Source of the DNA: Gammaproteobacteria bacterium
Lineage (GTDB): Bacteria; Pseudomonadota; Gammaproteobacteria; Pseudomonadales; Pseudohongiellaceae
Assembly (NCBI GenBank): GCA_002711845.1
Contig: PASF01000006.1
Span: 124,001 to 188,000, forward strand
Direction of reading: 5' to 3'
DNA: 64,000 nucleotides
Shown here: in pieces, positions 51,002 to 59,434 of the stretch
Position numbering within the stretch: position 1 is the stretch's first letter
How the letters are laid out: every line of letters starts with the position of its first letter
Program-made: the position numbers and the translations under genes
Notes under the pieces: model-generated
Database searches by the model: none
Told to the model about the DNA's origin: nothing
Seen by the model: the letters and a program-made list of their open reading frames with translations, nothing else

Positions 51002-52072
51002 TCAGGGGGACGGACCACCCATATCCTGATGTGTTGGCCAGGCATTGATGATGGCCTTGATCAGCGTGGCCAGCGGGATGGCAAAGAATACGCCGGCCAG
51101 CCCCCACAGACCACCAAACACCAGTACCGCGGCGATGATAGCAACCGGATGCAGATTCACGGTTTCCGAAAAAATGATTGGCACCAGCACATTGGCATCC
51201 AGCAGCTGGATCACCGCATACAGGGCCATGATGGTGACAAACTCACTGCCCATGCCCCATTGCGCGTAAGAGACGGCAGCAACCGGCACGGCCACCACGG
51301 CCACCCCGATAAACGGAATGATGACCGACAATCCCACCAGAATAGACAACAGCAGCGAGTAATTGATCCCCATCAACATGAAAGCAATGTAGCTGACGAA
51401 TCCCAGAATCACGATTTCCAGCGCCTTGCCTCGCACATAATTGGCGACCTGCAGGTCCATCTCCTGCCATATCTTGCGCATCAGCGGCCGGTGCCGCGGC
51501 AGCAGACCGGCAACCCAGTCAACCAGCACGACCTTGTCTTTCATCATGAAAAACACCAGTACCGGCACCAGGATGATGAAGATCAGCCAGGAGAAAATAT
51601 TGGGGATGCTGGCAATGGAATAGGACACCACATACTGGCCGAACAGGGCCAGTTCGCCGCGCAAGCCACGGATAAACTCCTGGATCTGCGTTTCCGTCAG
51701 CAGATTGGGGTAGCTTTCCGGCAGCAGCAACAGCAGTGACTGCCCTTCGCTGATCAGACGCGGCAGTTCATTGACCAGCAGCGCCGCCTGGCGCCAGGCC
51801 TGTGGCAACAGCAGCAACAGCACCGCGGTGAAGGCACTGATAAACAGCAGGTAGACGATGATCACCGCCAGCAGATTACTCAATCCCAGTCGCTGCAGTG
51901 TGCCCACCAGCCCCTGCAGCAGGTAGGCCAGAATCAGCGCGGCAATCAGCGGGGCAATAATGGAGCCGATGGTCAGCAGCACAACCAGCGCGGTGAGCAA
52001 GATCAGGGTAAAGATGACCGCCTCTTCGTCATGAAAATAGCGATTCAAAAAGCCCTTGAAAAAATTGCGCAT
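51002..52072 (-). CDS. AI-2E family / PerM-like permease
   Basis: Inner-membrane protein (356 aa) with about eight hydrophobic segments of the AI-2E transporter (PerM) family: the central FIILVPVLVFFMMKDK and the C-terminal LLDANVLVPIIFSETVNLHP are characteristic. Substrate unknown; relatives include Na+/H+ antiporters and autoinducer exporters. Start ATG 52072, seven bases after the TusA-like gene. Confidence 0.85.
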   Translation of the reverse strand: MRNFFKGFLNRYFHDEEAVIFTLILLTALVVLLTIGSIIAPLIAALILAYLLQGLVGTLQRLGLSNLLAVIIVYLLFISAFTAVLLLLLPQAWRQAALLVNELPRLISEGQSLLLLLPESYPNLLTETQIQEFIRGLRGELALFGQYVVSYSIASIPNIFSWLIFIILVPVLVFFMMKDKVVLVDWVAGLLPRHRPLMRKIWQEMDLQVANYVRGKALEIVILGFVSYIAFMLMGINYSLLLSILVGLSVIIPFIGVAVVAVPVAAVSYAQWGMGSEFVTIMALYAVIQLLDANVLVPIIFSETVNLHPVAIIAAVLVFGGLWGLAGVFFAIPLATLIKAIINAWPTHQDMGGPSP

Positions 52073-52079
52073 GGTCAAC

Positions 52080-52313
52080 TCAGCCTTTTTGTATCCAGTA
52101 ACTGTACGTATCAGCATGCTTTTCGAACGCCAGGATCTGGTGCCGGCTGTGCTGCACAAACGCGTAAAAATCGCGTTCGGAGGCAGGGTCAGTGGCGACA
52201 ACCTTCAATACCTGCGCGGGTGCCAGCGCATTCAGCGCCAGTTTCGCTTTCAATAACGGCATCGGACATTGCAGCCCGGTGACGTCCAGTTCCTGATCAG
52301 CTTGAGTTCCCAT
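52080..52313 (-). CDS. TusA/SirA-like sulfur carrier protein
   Basis: Small TusA-fold protein (77 aa) with the active-site motif LDVTGLQCPMPLLK (sulfur-accepting cysteine). The same order (bepA, tusA-like, perM) is known in Pseudomonas, where the protein in this place (PA1006) has been linked to molybdenum cofactor homeostasis; that role here is inference. Start ATG 52313. Confidence 0.85.
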   Translation of the reverse strand: MGTQADQELDVTGLQCPMPLLKAKLALNALAPAQVLKVVATDPASERDFYAFVQHSRHQILAFEKHADTYSYWIQKG

Positions 52314-52465
52314 AGCCGCGCATTTTATCAAGCAATGGGAAGCCCTGCATAGCACTGTCTTGCAGGCCGTGTCGACAGTGCCCGTGAGCACGGATCACGG
52401 AATTATTTGTGTTATTATCGGTCTACTGAATCACGTGAGTCGTCTTTTCCGGTAAGCGGTTTATT

Positions 52466-53920
52466 ATGCGCAAGATTCGTCAGATTACCTCGGTCGCAGC
52501 CAGTATCCTGCTGCTCGCTGCCTCAACGCCTGGCCTGGGACAATCCCAGCTGCCGACGCTGGGCGACCGTATTTCCGGCATTTATTCCCTGGAAGAGGAA
52601 TACCGGATGGGGCGCGAGTTCCTGCGCTCGGTGCGCCGCAGTGCGCCCACCATCACCGACCCCCTGCTCAATGACTACCTGGTCAATTTTACCCACAACC
52701 TGGCGGTGCACAGCGACCTGCAGGACTACCGACTGGCGTTTGTCATCATCGACAGTCCGGCGCTCAATGCCTTTGCAGCGCCCGGCGGCATTATCGGGGT
52801 CAACGGCGGCCTGTTCCTCAATGCCCACACCGAGGGTGAGTTCGCCTCGGTTATTGCTCATGAGCTTGCCCACGTCAGTCAGCGGCATTTTGCCCGCAGC
52901 GTGGAAGATGCCCAGCGTCGTCGCATCCCCGAGTTGGCGACGCTGCTGGCCAGTGTGGTGTTGATGGGCACCGGCAGCAGCGCCGGCCCGGCAGCGGTGA
53001 TGGCGGCCCAGGGCCGATCCATCGAGAATCAGCTGCGCTTCTCCCGGCAGAATGAAGCTGAAGCGGACCGGCTGGGGCTGCGCACACTCTACAACGCCGG
53101 CTATGCCCCGGATGACATGGCCAGGCTGTTTGAACGGCTGGTGGCCATGACCCGCTTTTCCTCGCGGCCACCGGAATTTCTACTCAGTCACCCGGTCACT
53201 GAATCCCGGGTATCGGACGCGCGCAGCCGCGCCAATCAGTACCCGGCGCGCGTCGCACCGCCCGACCTGGAGTACCAGTTGATGCGCGCGCGGGTGCAGG
53301 TCCACTATGAGCCCAACAAGGCCAATGCGGTCAAGGATTTCAGCCAGCGTCTGCAAGACAATATTGACAGCAATAACACCGACGGTCTGCGTTACGGCCT
53401 GGCCATGGCCTATTTCGAGAACCAGCAGCATGATCGGGCGCTGGAGCTGATCGAACAGTTGCTGGCAAAAGAGCCCAACCGCATCACCTATGTCGTCAGC
53501 AAGGCTGAAATCCTTGTCGACAGCGGCGATCCGCGAACGGCATTACCCTTTATCGATCACCACTTGCGCATCAATCCGGCCAATCACCCGCTGACCATGG
53601 CCAGGGCCAGTGCGCTGATCGGTTTACGTGACTATGCGGAGGCGGTCAAGGTGCTGGAAGCGCATGCGCAACGGCGGCCCGACGATCACAACCTGTGGTA
53701 CATGATTGCCGAAACCCAGGGTCAGGCGGGAGACATCAGCAAGGTGCACCAGGCCCGAGCCGAATACTTCATTCTGGTCGGCGACTTCCGCAGTGCCCGT
53801 GAACAGCTCCACTATGCCCTGCGTATCGAGAATGATCGCGAAGAAAACATCCCGCTGATCTCACGCCTGCGACAACGCATCAACGATGTGGAGACCCTGC
53901 AACGCGAACAGCAAAGCTGA
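52466..53920 (+). CDS. bepA: Periplasmic M48 metalloprotease / chaperone BepA
   Basis: Exported protein (484 aa) that assists or degrades outer-membrane proteins such as LptD. Signal peptide ends near PGLGQ (about residue 26). The zinc site is HELAHVSQRH with NEAEADRLG downstream; TPR repeats fill the C-terminal half (about 300-470). Diverges from the TusA-like gene and converges on nadA. Confidence 0.93.
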   Translation: MRKIRQITSVAASILLLAASTPGLGQSQLPTLGDRISGIYSLEEEYRMGREFLRSVRRSAPTITDPLLNDYLVNFTHNLAVHSDLQDYRLAFVIIDSPALNAFAAPGGIIGVNGGLFLNAHTEGEFASVIAHELAHVSQRHFARSVEDAQRRRIPELATLLASVVLMGTGSSAGPAAVMAAQGRSIENQLRFSRQNEAEADRLGLRTLYNAGYAPDDMARLFERLVAMTRFSSRPPEFLLSHPVTESRVSDARSRANQYPARVAPPDLEYQLMRARVQVHYEPNKANAVKDFSQRLQDNIDSNNTDGLRYGLAMAYFENQQHDRALELIEQLLAKEPNRITYVVSKAEILVDSGDPRTALPFIDHHLRINPANHPLTMARASALIGLRDYAEAVKVLEAHAQRRPDDHNLWYMIAETQGQAGDISKVHQARAEYFILVGDFRSAREQLHYALRIENDREENIPLISRLRQRINDVETLQREQQS

Positions 53921-53943
53921 CGGCCAGGCCTGGGCCTGCAAGC

Positions 53944-55029
53944 TCAGGCCTTGCCCTTGACAGCCAGTTGTCGCTCACGGGAAAAGTCCAGCATGCGCTG
54001 CAATGGCACCATGGCCCTGGCAGCCAGCTCCCTGTCCACCTGCACCTGATTGCTGCCGTCCCGCAACGACTCGTACATGGCCTGCAGGGAATTCATGCCC
54101 ATCCACGGGCAGCTGGCGCAGCTGCGGCAGCTGGCATCCTTGCCGGCGGTCGGTGCCACAATCAGCAGTTTGTCTGGTGCCTGTTGCTGCATTTTATAGA
54201 AAATGCCCTGATCGGTCGCCACAATGAAGGCTTTGTCGGGCAGTTCCACGGCAGCCTTGATCAACTGGCTGGTCGAGCCGATGACATCGGCCATGGCCAG
54301 CACCGATGACGGTGACTCGGGGTGTGCCAGCACCTTGGCATCGGGATACAGGGTTTTCATGTCCATCAGGCCCTTGGCCTTGAACTCTTCGTGCACGATG
54401 CAGGCGGCATCCCACAACAGCATGTCAGCACCAGTCTGTTGCTGGATGTAGTGGCCCAGGTGGCGATCGGGTGCCCACAGGATTTTCTTACCCTGATCTT
54501 TCAGGTGCTCAACCACGTCAAGCGCGATACTGGAGGTCACCACCCAGTCTGCCCGGGCTTTCACGGCCGCAGAGGTATTGGCATAGACCACCACCACCCG
54601 GTCCGGATGCTGATCACAGAACGCGGAGAACCGCTCAATCGGGCAAGCGATGTCCAGCGAGCAGGTTGCCGCGGTGGTCGGCATCAGCACCGTTTTGTCC
54701 GGGCTGAGAATGGAAGCCGTTTCGCCCATGAAGCGCACACCGGCAACGACCAGCACATCGGCCTCACAGTCGCGACCAAAACGGGCCATTTCCAGAGAGT
54801 CAGCTACGATGCCGTCGGTCTCTTCAGCCAGCGCCTGGATCTCCGGATCCGTGTAATAATGCGCAACCAGCGTTGCCTTGCGCGCCTTCAGCAACGCCTT
54901 GATGGCGTCGCGATAGCGTTGATTTTCTGCCGGGTCTGGTTCAGGTTTGTGCGGCACCGCGGCGAGATATTCACGCACCAGCAAGGTGTCAGCGGCCAGT
55001 CGGTTATCCTGTGCAGTTGATTGCGTCAT
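53944..55029 (-). CDS. nadA: Quinolinate synthase NadA
   Basis: 4Fe-4S enzyme (361 aa) making quinolinate from iminoaspartate and DHAP in NAD synthesis. Motifs: [29 protein letters not shown], the cluster cysteines in [25 protein letters not shown] and [14 protein letters not shown]. It borders the island at its 5' side; the region 55030-55210 holds no gene. Confidence 0.97.
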   Translation of the reverse strand: MTQSTAQDNRLAADTLLVREYLAAVPHKPEPDPAENQRYRDAIKALLKARKATLVAHYYTDPEIQALAEETDGIVADSLEMARFGRDCEADVLVVAGVRFMGETASILSPDKTVLMPTTAATCSLDIACPIERFSAFCDQHPDRVVVVYANTSAAVKARADWVVTSSIALDVVEHLKDQGKKILWAPDRHLGHYIQQQTGADMLLWDAACIVHEEFKAKGLMDMKTLYPDAKVLAHPESPSSVLAMADVIGSTSQLIKAAVELPDKAFIVATDQGIFYKMQQQAPDKLLIVAPTAGKDASCRSCASCPWMGMNSLQAMYESLRDGSNQVQVDRELAARAMVPLQRMLDFSRERQLAVKGKA

Positions 55030-55210
55030 AGTGCTGTCTTTGAGCTGTCAAAAAGAATGCGGATGATACCATAGCTGAAACGCGTCTGAATAAGCCATGG
55101 GCGTTCAGGGTAGTTGACCGTGCGGCCGGCAGTTTTCTTCAGAATCAGCGCTGCACAGACATCAGTCGATCCGGTGCAATGTCGTGAGAATGGGTAATCG
55201 GAATAATGGC

Positions 55211-55245
55211 GGGGCGTGATGGATTCGAACCATCGACCAATTGGT
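55211..55245. repeat. att repeat (displaced 3' fragment of tRNA-Lys)
   Basis: 35 bases identical to 57798-57832 within tRNA-Lys. Only the 3' half of the tRNA is present (T arm to part of the anticodon stem), so this is an attachment-site scar and not a tRNA gene. Confidence 0.9.
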
Positions 55246-55363
55246 GATAAGGCAATGCCTCTTAGCAGGAATATCAGCCACCTACGAGTCTGAATTTTCG
55301 GCAAAAGTGGCAATACTACCTTTTTATGATCAGTTACATAGGGATTCTTTCCCCAGATATCTG

Positions 55364-55720
55364 ATGACTCCTGAGCCGTCCCCAGCAGACCCACAATGGC
55401 AGCCGCTATTACTGTCTGTGTGGTATCCAGAGTCCGAGCCATGCTTACCGCACAACCCCATGGACATGCTGCACTGGCCCAAGCGAGTCGCGCATGATCT
55501 TGTGTGTGATCACATTGTCAATACCCAAGGCCCTCCACTAGCAGCAAAAAAACTGTGCAGGCTGTGCCCTCTCCTATCAGGTACGGCAACCACTATGGCC
55601 TGTGCGCGAACAAAAAACGCGCCCAGCCTTGGATGATCAACGCACACAGAAATGGCTGCAGAGCAGTCAAGGCAATAATGTAACCCCATATGCCGTCTCC
55701 CAAATTATGACAAATGCATG
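55364..55720 (+). pseudogene. Frameshifted phage-like ORF, unrecognised
   Basis: Frame 1 from ATG 55364 reads MTPEPSPADPQWQPL and on to PPLAAKK at a run of seven A's (55544-55550). Removing one A joins it to a second frame reading NCAGCALSYQ... that ends MTNA at TGA 55718-55720. That stop overlaps the next ATG as ATGA, supporting the second frame as real. Product would be ~118 aa with a CxxC pair. Family not recognised. Confidence 0.45.
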
Positions 55721-55819
55721 ATGGTTATTGACACAGGGCTTGTCGAGATTGAATGCCCGAATACGGTGCGGCATTTCAATTTTTTACAGACGGGCACGAT
55801 TGATCTGAAGTATACCTAA
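55718..55819 (+). CDS. Small island ORF (33 aa), unrecognised
   Basis: Starts in ATGA overlap with the preceding frame; reads MMVIDTGLVEIECPNTV to a TAA. Too short to classify; coupling is the only support. Confidence 0.4.
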   Translation: MMVIDTGLVEIECPNTVRHFNFLQTGTIDLKYT

Positions 55820-55834
55820 CAAGCATTCGCGTAG

Positions 55835-56035
55835 ATGATTCGTACCGGCAGAAACTGGTGCGACTTGTTATCTGTCGACAAACGACTACCCGAGCTCTTG
55901 CAGTACCAATGCGCTCGCCTTGAGTCTGAGTCTGAGTCTGAGTCTGGGAAGAATATTGAGCTGATCGCAGAGGTGAACCGCTCCGTCCAGGGGCTGGCAG
56001 AGATTCAAGAATCACTAAAACACATGGCCGGCTAA
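55835..56035 (+). CDS. Small island ORF (66 aa) with Glu-Ser repeat
   Basis: Reads MIRTGRNWCDLLSVDKRL, then LESESESESGKN encoded by four copies of a 6-bp repeat, then a helical end (VQGLAEIQESLKHMAG). No clear ribosome site; family not recognised. Confidence 0.4.
   Translation: MIRTGRNWCDLLSVDKRLPELLQYQCARLESESESESGKNIELIAEVNRSVQGLAEIQESLKHMAG
55922..55945. repeat. 6-bp tandem repeat (GAGTCT x4)
   Basis: Four exact GAGTCT copies in frame within the 66-residue ORF, encoding Glu-Ser repeats. Confidence 0.85.
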
Positions 56036-56058
56036 TACGCCAGCAATCGGAAAATATC

Positions 56059-56292
56059 ATGAGCAACAATCTGGCGATAACCGAAGAGATATTACAAGAG
56101 CGCGCTCCGGCAATCTACGGTCAGGGCAAGCTGACCAACTTCTGCGCCCGCGTGAACAACGCAGTTGTTGGAGAGGTGCGGGACCTGCCCACCAAGGAAG
56201 GCCTTGATCGGATCGCCAGCCAGCGTGTCAAGCAGCCGCCATTTTGCAAAACAGACGCGACAGGCAAATCGCCCGGCCGACGACCTCAATAA
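56059..56292 (+). pseudogene. Degenerate phage recombination-module ORF
   Basis: First ~55 residues (MSNNLAITEEILQERAPAIYG ... EVRDLPTKEGLDRIASQ) resemble a family of small coiled phage proteins whose members continue with a KxKSK-type helix; here it stops making sense after RIASQ. A neighbouring frame over 56205-56317 ends PADDLNNVDDSDIPF, like the acidic tip of single-strand-binding proteins (DDDIPF). This looks like a deletion fusing two phage genes. Recalled similarity only, not a search. Confidence 0.4.
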
Positions 56293-56330
56293 CGTCGATG
56301 ATTCCGACATTCCTTTTTTTGGAAACAACC

Positions 56331-56498
56331 ATGCGCATACTCGGCAGAAAAGTTCGCCAAGGGATATTGATCGAAGGCGGGCTTGTGGTTCGGATCCTGA
56401 GCGCCGAAAAGACCAAGAGCTACACTGGGATCGAAATTGTTGCGCTTAAGAAACCCGGAATTGTGCGCGAAGACATCGCTGGAGTGAAAAGACCATGA
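56331..56498 (+). CDS. CsrA-like RNA-binding protein (55 aa)
   Basis: The layout follows CsrA strand by strand: MRILGRKVRQ (beta1), GILIEGG (beta2), LVVRILSAEKT (beta3), YTGIEIVALKK (beta4), GIVREDIAG (beta5). The two residue patches that bind GGA RNA in CsrA, L4/R6 and the arginine of VxREE, have counterparts (L4, R6, R46). It probably binds mRNA to regulate translation. Its TGA overlaps the protease ATG as ATGA. Phage-carried CsrA homologues are known. Confidence 0.6.
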   Translation: MRILGRKVRQGILIEGGLVVRILSAEKTKSYTGIEIVALKKPGIVREDIAGVKRP

Positions 56499-57412
56499 GG
56501 AAGAAGTACACAGACGATGACTTCCACCGGCTGGCCATGCAAACAAACCGTGCCCGCTGGGGCCTGACTATCGCCTTTATTTCCTGGTGCTTGGTGGCCG
56601 TGATTCTAGAGAGCCGCAGCAGCGAACCTGAACTGATCGCCATGCCCGAATACACCGAAGACGGCCGCCAGATACTGGCGCAGACTGATGGGCCGCTGCA
56701 CTGGCCCGCCGAGGGTGTTGATGTTTACTACAACGCAAGCCAAGCGACAGTTAATTTTATGCCGACACTTGAGTACATGCTGTGGACCTGGCAGGAGCGG
56801 ACCGGGCAGGCGATTGTTTATCGGGGGCGAACATACGAGACCGAAATCGATGGCGCCATTGTCGTTAATTTTCAAAGCCCGTTTGATATGTGGTTAGCAA
56901 GAGACAGCTGGTCGGTGCGAGGATATGCTGCCTCATCTTACTACCCATCAACCGGCCAGCTGGCCAAGTCATCTATCTATCTGCGCACAGACCAATCCGG
57001 TGACGCTCTGTTGAACGTCGCAGTGCATGAACTGGGTCATTCTCTCGGCGTCCGAGGCCACAATGATGACCCGCACGGCGTTATGTACGCCACCGCCACA
57101 CGTTATGCACTAACGGCCTCTGACGTCAAGCTGACGGCTTATGAACACAGGAATTGCCACGCTGAGGTTTCGCCTACGGGTGAAGTGTACCTTCCGGGCA
57201 TTCAGGGCGCCGGGATTACGCTGCATGAGGTTGACGGGGCGCTGCTGGTCAAGCATGAGCACCATTCGGGTGAGTATTGCACGGGCTCAATTGGCGCCGG
57301 GCTGGTTGTAACGGTGCCGGATGTGCGGGGCTTCTATGAGAGTTATCGAGATGTGGTTTTGGTGCCTTATATGGGTGGGTGGACAATTAGTGAATTGAAG
57401 GTGGTAGAGTGA
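56495..57412 (+). CDS. Membrane-anchored metzincin protease (M10-like)
   Basis: 305 aa with an N-terminal cytoplasmic stub, one membrane helix (about residues 23-40, GLTIAFISWCLVAVIL) and an outside catalytic domain. HELGHSLGVRGH is the HExxHxxGxxH zinc site and GVMYATA the Met-turn. The C-terminal ~90 residues are beta-rich and unrecognised. Start couples to the CsrA-like gene. It is the only clearly intact large gene of the island, so probably its cargo. Substrate unknown. Confidence 0.75.
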   Translation: MRKKYTDDDFHRLAMQTNRARWGLTIAFISWCLVAVILESRSSEPELIAMPEYTEDGRQILAQTDGPLHWPAEGVDVYYNASQATVNFMPTLEYMLWTWQERTGQAIVYRGRTYETEIDGAIVVNFQSPFDMWLARDSWSVRGYAASSYYPSTGQLAKSSIYLRTDQSGDALLNVAVHELGHSLGVRGHNDDPHGVMYATATRYALTASDVKLTAYEHRNCHAEVSPTGEVYLPGIQGAGITLHEVDGALLVKHEHHSGEYCTGSIGAGLVVTVPDVRGFYESYRDVVLVPYMGGWTISELKVVE

Positions 57413-57516
57413 ATTCTGTCCAGACAATGTTTGTCGAAAAAGTAAATCAGCAGGCTCCGAAGCACTGGATGGGGCTTTCAGTGTAACGTTTCTCTGCGCC
57501 GATAGCGGTGATTTTT

Positions 57517-57723
57517 ATGAGGGCACCATTAAAATACCGGCTGATTAAGCACCGGGGGCAGCAGTGTGACCTGGCGGTGACCAAGGCAGGTGATCCGCTG
57601 GCCGGATCTGCACGGCATAGCGCGCGGAAACGATTCAGGCTGTACAATATGGAGCAGCGCGGATTGACCGATACCAAAGGAGCGAAAGTTGACAAACCGG
57701 AGGCCGGTAGGGTGGCAGAATAA
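57517..57723 (+). CDS. Possible 68-residue island ORF
   Basis: Basic protein beginning MRAPLKYRLIKHRGQQ, between the protease and tRNA-Lys. Not recognised; it could be a fragment of a lost gene. Between 57413 and 57516 I see only a 25-codon GTG frame overlapping the protease stop. Confidence 0.3.
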   Translation: MRAPLKYRLIKHRGQQCDLAVTKAGDPLAGSARHSARKRFRLYNMEQRGLTDTKGAKVDKPEAGRVAE

Positions 57724-57793
57724 CTTTATTGTCCCGGATGTTTTGCCGCCACAAATTTTTTGAGTGAGGGTAACCCCGAGCGGGGCCGTAATA

Positions 57794-57868
57794 TGGTGGG
57801 GCGTGATGGATTCGAACCATCGACCAATTGGTTAAAAGCCAACTGCTCTACCGCTGAGCTAACGCCCC
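57794..57868 (-). tRNA. tRNA-Lys (anticodon TTT)
   Basis: A 75-base cloverleaf with CCA encoded; the acceptor GGGGCGT pairs with ACGCCCC; anticodon loop CTTTTAA. Its 3' half is the island attachment site. Charged by LysS, with MnmC modifying the wobble base. Confidence 0.96.
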
Positions 57869-57915
57869 CGAGGGGAAATCTTTCCGGGACCGTTGCCCTG
57901 CAAAAGAGAGTGCGC

Positions 57916-57943
57916 ATCATACTACGCAACAGAAAAAACTCAA
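57916..57943 (-). promoter_or_regulatory. Candidate promoter of tRNA-Lys
   Basis: TTGAGT, 16-base spacer, TATGAT on the minus strand about 48 bases before the tRNA. Confidence 0.55.
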
Positions 57944-57968
57944 GTATTTTTGTCAAAAAACCGCAATT

Positions 57969-58700
57969 TCAGCCGGAAACCGGTGGCGCCACGTACGTGG
58001 TCGGATCGTCGACACCCGCCTCCGCAAAGCCTTTTCGGCGCAGTCGACAGCTGTCGCAACGTCCACAGGCGCGGCCTCTGGTATCCGCCTGGTAGCACGA
58101 TACGGTGAGGCCGTAATTGACACCCAGTTCATTACCCATGGCGATAATCTGTGCCTTGCTCAGCGCAATCAAAGGTGTCTTGATACGAATCGGCCGACCT
58201 TCAACACCGGTGCGGGTGGCGAGGTTGGCCATCTGCTCGAACGCTGCTATGAACTCGGGACGGCAATCAGGGTAACCGGAATAATCCAGGGCGTTGACAC
58301 CGATGAAGATGGCCTCCGCCTCCAGCACTTCCGCCCAGGCCAGCGCATAGGACAAAAATACGGTATTGCGGGCCGGTACGTAGGTAACCGGGATGTGGTC
58401 GGCAATCACCCCGGATTCGGGCATGGCCACCGACGCGTCGGTCAATGCCGACCCCCCCAGCTGGCCAATGCCCAGGGGAATCACCTGATGCTGATGCACG
58501 GAAAACGCCGTCGCCAGCCGCATGGCCGCATCGAGTTCGCTGCTGGCGCGCTGACCGTAATTAAAGCTCAAGGCATAACAATCGTAGCCTTCGGCACGGG
58601 CAATGGCCAGACAGGTGGCCGAGTCCAGTCCACCGGATACCAGAATGACGGCTTTTTTTGTGTTTGGGTGATAACCGTGGTCCGGATTCGACTCTGTCAC
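57969..58700 (-). CDS. queC: 7-cyano-7-deazaguanine synthase QueC
   Basis: ATP-dependent enzyme (243 aa) converting CDG to preQ0 for queuosine. PP-loop SGGLDSATC near residue 22; zinc site in [18 protein letters not shown]. Downstream of queE with 57 bases between, then tRNA-Lys. Confidence 0.96.
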   Translation of the reverse strand: MTESNPDHGYHPNTKKAVILVSGGLDSATCLAIARAEGYDCYALSFNYGQRASSELDAAMRLATAFSVHQHQVIPLGIGQLGGSALTDASVAMPESGVIADHIPVTYVPARNTVFLSYALAWAEVLEAEAIFIGVNALDYSGYPDCRPEFIAAFEQMANLATRTGVEGRPIRIKTPLIALSKAQIIAMGNELGVNYGLTVSCYQADTRGRACGRCDSCRLRRKGFAEAGVDDPTTYVAPPVSG

Positions 58701-58757
58701 GACGCTACCTTGCCTGAATGGTGAAAACCGTAAGCATACAACGTCAGGTACGCCACG

Positions 58758-59411
58758 TCAGTGCCCGGGTGCATCACCCCAGATAATTTTGTGCAGTTGC
58801 ACCTGCATGCGCACCGGCAGCCGGTCGGCCAGCACCCAGGCAGCCAGTTCCCGGTACGCGATCTGCTCGAACGCCGGTGACACCAGTATTTCGCGCACCC
58901 GGTTGACCAGGTCGTACTGATCGATTTTGGCCTTGCTCCAGTCGTAATCGCGGCGATCACAAATGACAAATTTGACTTCGTCCGTGGCCTTCAGGTGACC
59001 GATATTGCTTTCCAGATTACGGTCACACTCGCCCGACCCAGGCGTTTTAAGGTCCATGACCACGGTCACGCGCGGATCAATGTCGGCGATGTCCATGGCG
59101 CCGCTGGTTTCCAGTGACACCTTCAGGCCCTGATCGCTAAGTTCACGCAGCAAGGTGAGGCAGCCCGGTTGCGCCAGCGGTTCTCCGCCCGTCACCGTGA
59201 TATAACGTGCACCGGTGTCGCGGACTTGAGACAGAATATCTGCCATGGGCATCATTTTGCCGTCATGGAAGGCATATTCGGTGTCGCAGTAGCCGCAACG
59301 CAGCGGACAGCCGGTCAGGCGCACAAAGGTTGTGGGCAGACCGACCGTGCTGCTTTCGCCTTGCAGCGAAAAAAAGATTTCGTTAATACGCAAGCTGAGG
59401 GGTTTGTTCAT
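58758..59411 (-). CDS. queE: 7-carboxy-7-deazaguanine synthase QueE
   Basis: Radical SAM enzyme (217 aa) making CDG from carboxy-tetrahydropterin. The cluster motif is CPLRCGYCDTEYAF (CxxxCxxC); TVTGGEPLAQ is the SAM-binding glycine loop. Acts between QueD and QueC. Lies behind cpoB (24-base gap). Confidence 0.95.
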   Translation of the reverse strand: MNKPLSLRINEIFFSLQGESSTVGLPTTFVRLTGCPLRCGYCDTEYAFHDGKMMPMADILSQVRDTGARYITVTGGEPLAQPGCLTLLRELSDQGLKVSLETSGAMDIADIDPRVTVVMDLKTPGSGECDRNLESNIGHLKATDEVKFVICDRRDYDWSKAKIDQYDLVNRVREILVSPAFEQIAYRELAAWVLADRLPVRMQVQLHKIIWGDAPGH

Positions 59412-59434
59412 GAGCTCGTCGTTGCAGGTCCCGT

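Larger units (their letters stand above)
55211..57832. mobile_element. Small degenerate integrated element at tRNA-Lys
   Basis: A ~2.6 kb segment bounded by 35-bp identical direct repeats: 55211-55245 and 57798-57832, the latter being the 3' half of the intact tRNA-Lys gene. This is the classic product of tyrosine-recombinase integration into a tRNA 3' end. All ORFs inside read rightwards. Contents look phage-derived and partly broken, plus a CsrA-like/metzincin pair. No integrase is recognisable, so the element is a remnant or depends on another element. In P. aeruginosa the tRNA-Lys beside queC hosts islands such as PAPI-2. Confidence 0.85.

Noticed and set aside
55207-55245. Second tRNA gene
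   Set aside because: Only the 3' half of tRNA-Lys is present; no 5' half or cloverleaf can form.
55026-55442. 138-codon minus-strand frame across the att site
   Set aside because: Runs through the tRNA fragment and the nadA upstream region with no family resemblance or ribosome site.
55544-55551. Programmed -1 frameshift at the A-run in the island ORF
   Set aside because: A -1 slip leads into the wrong frame; only a +1 change reaches the frame ending with the ATGA overlap.
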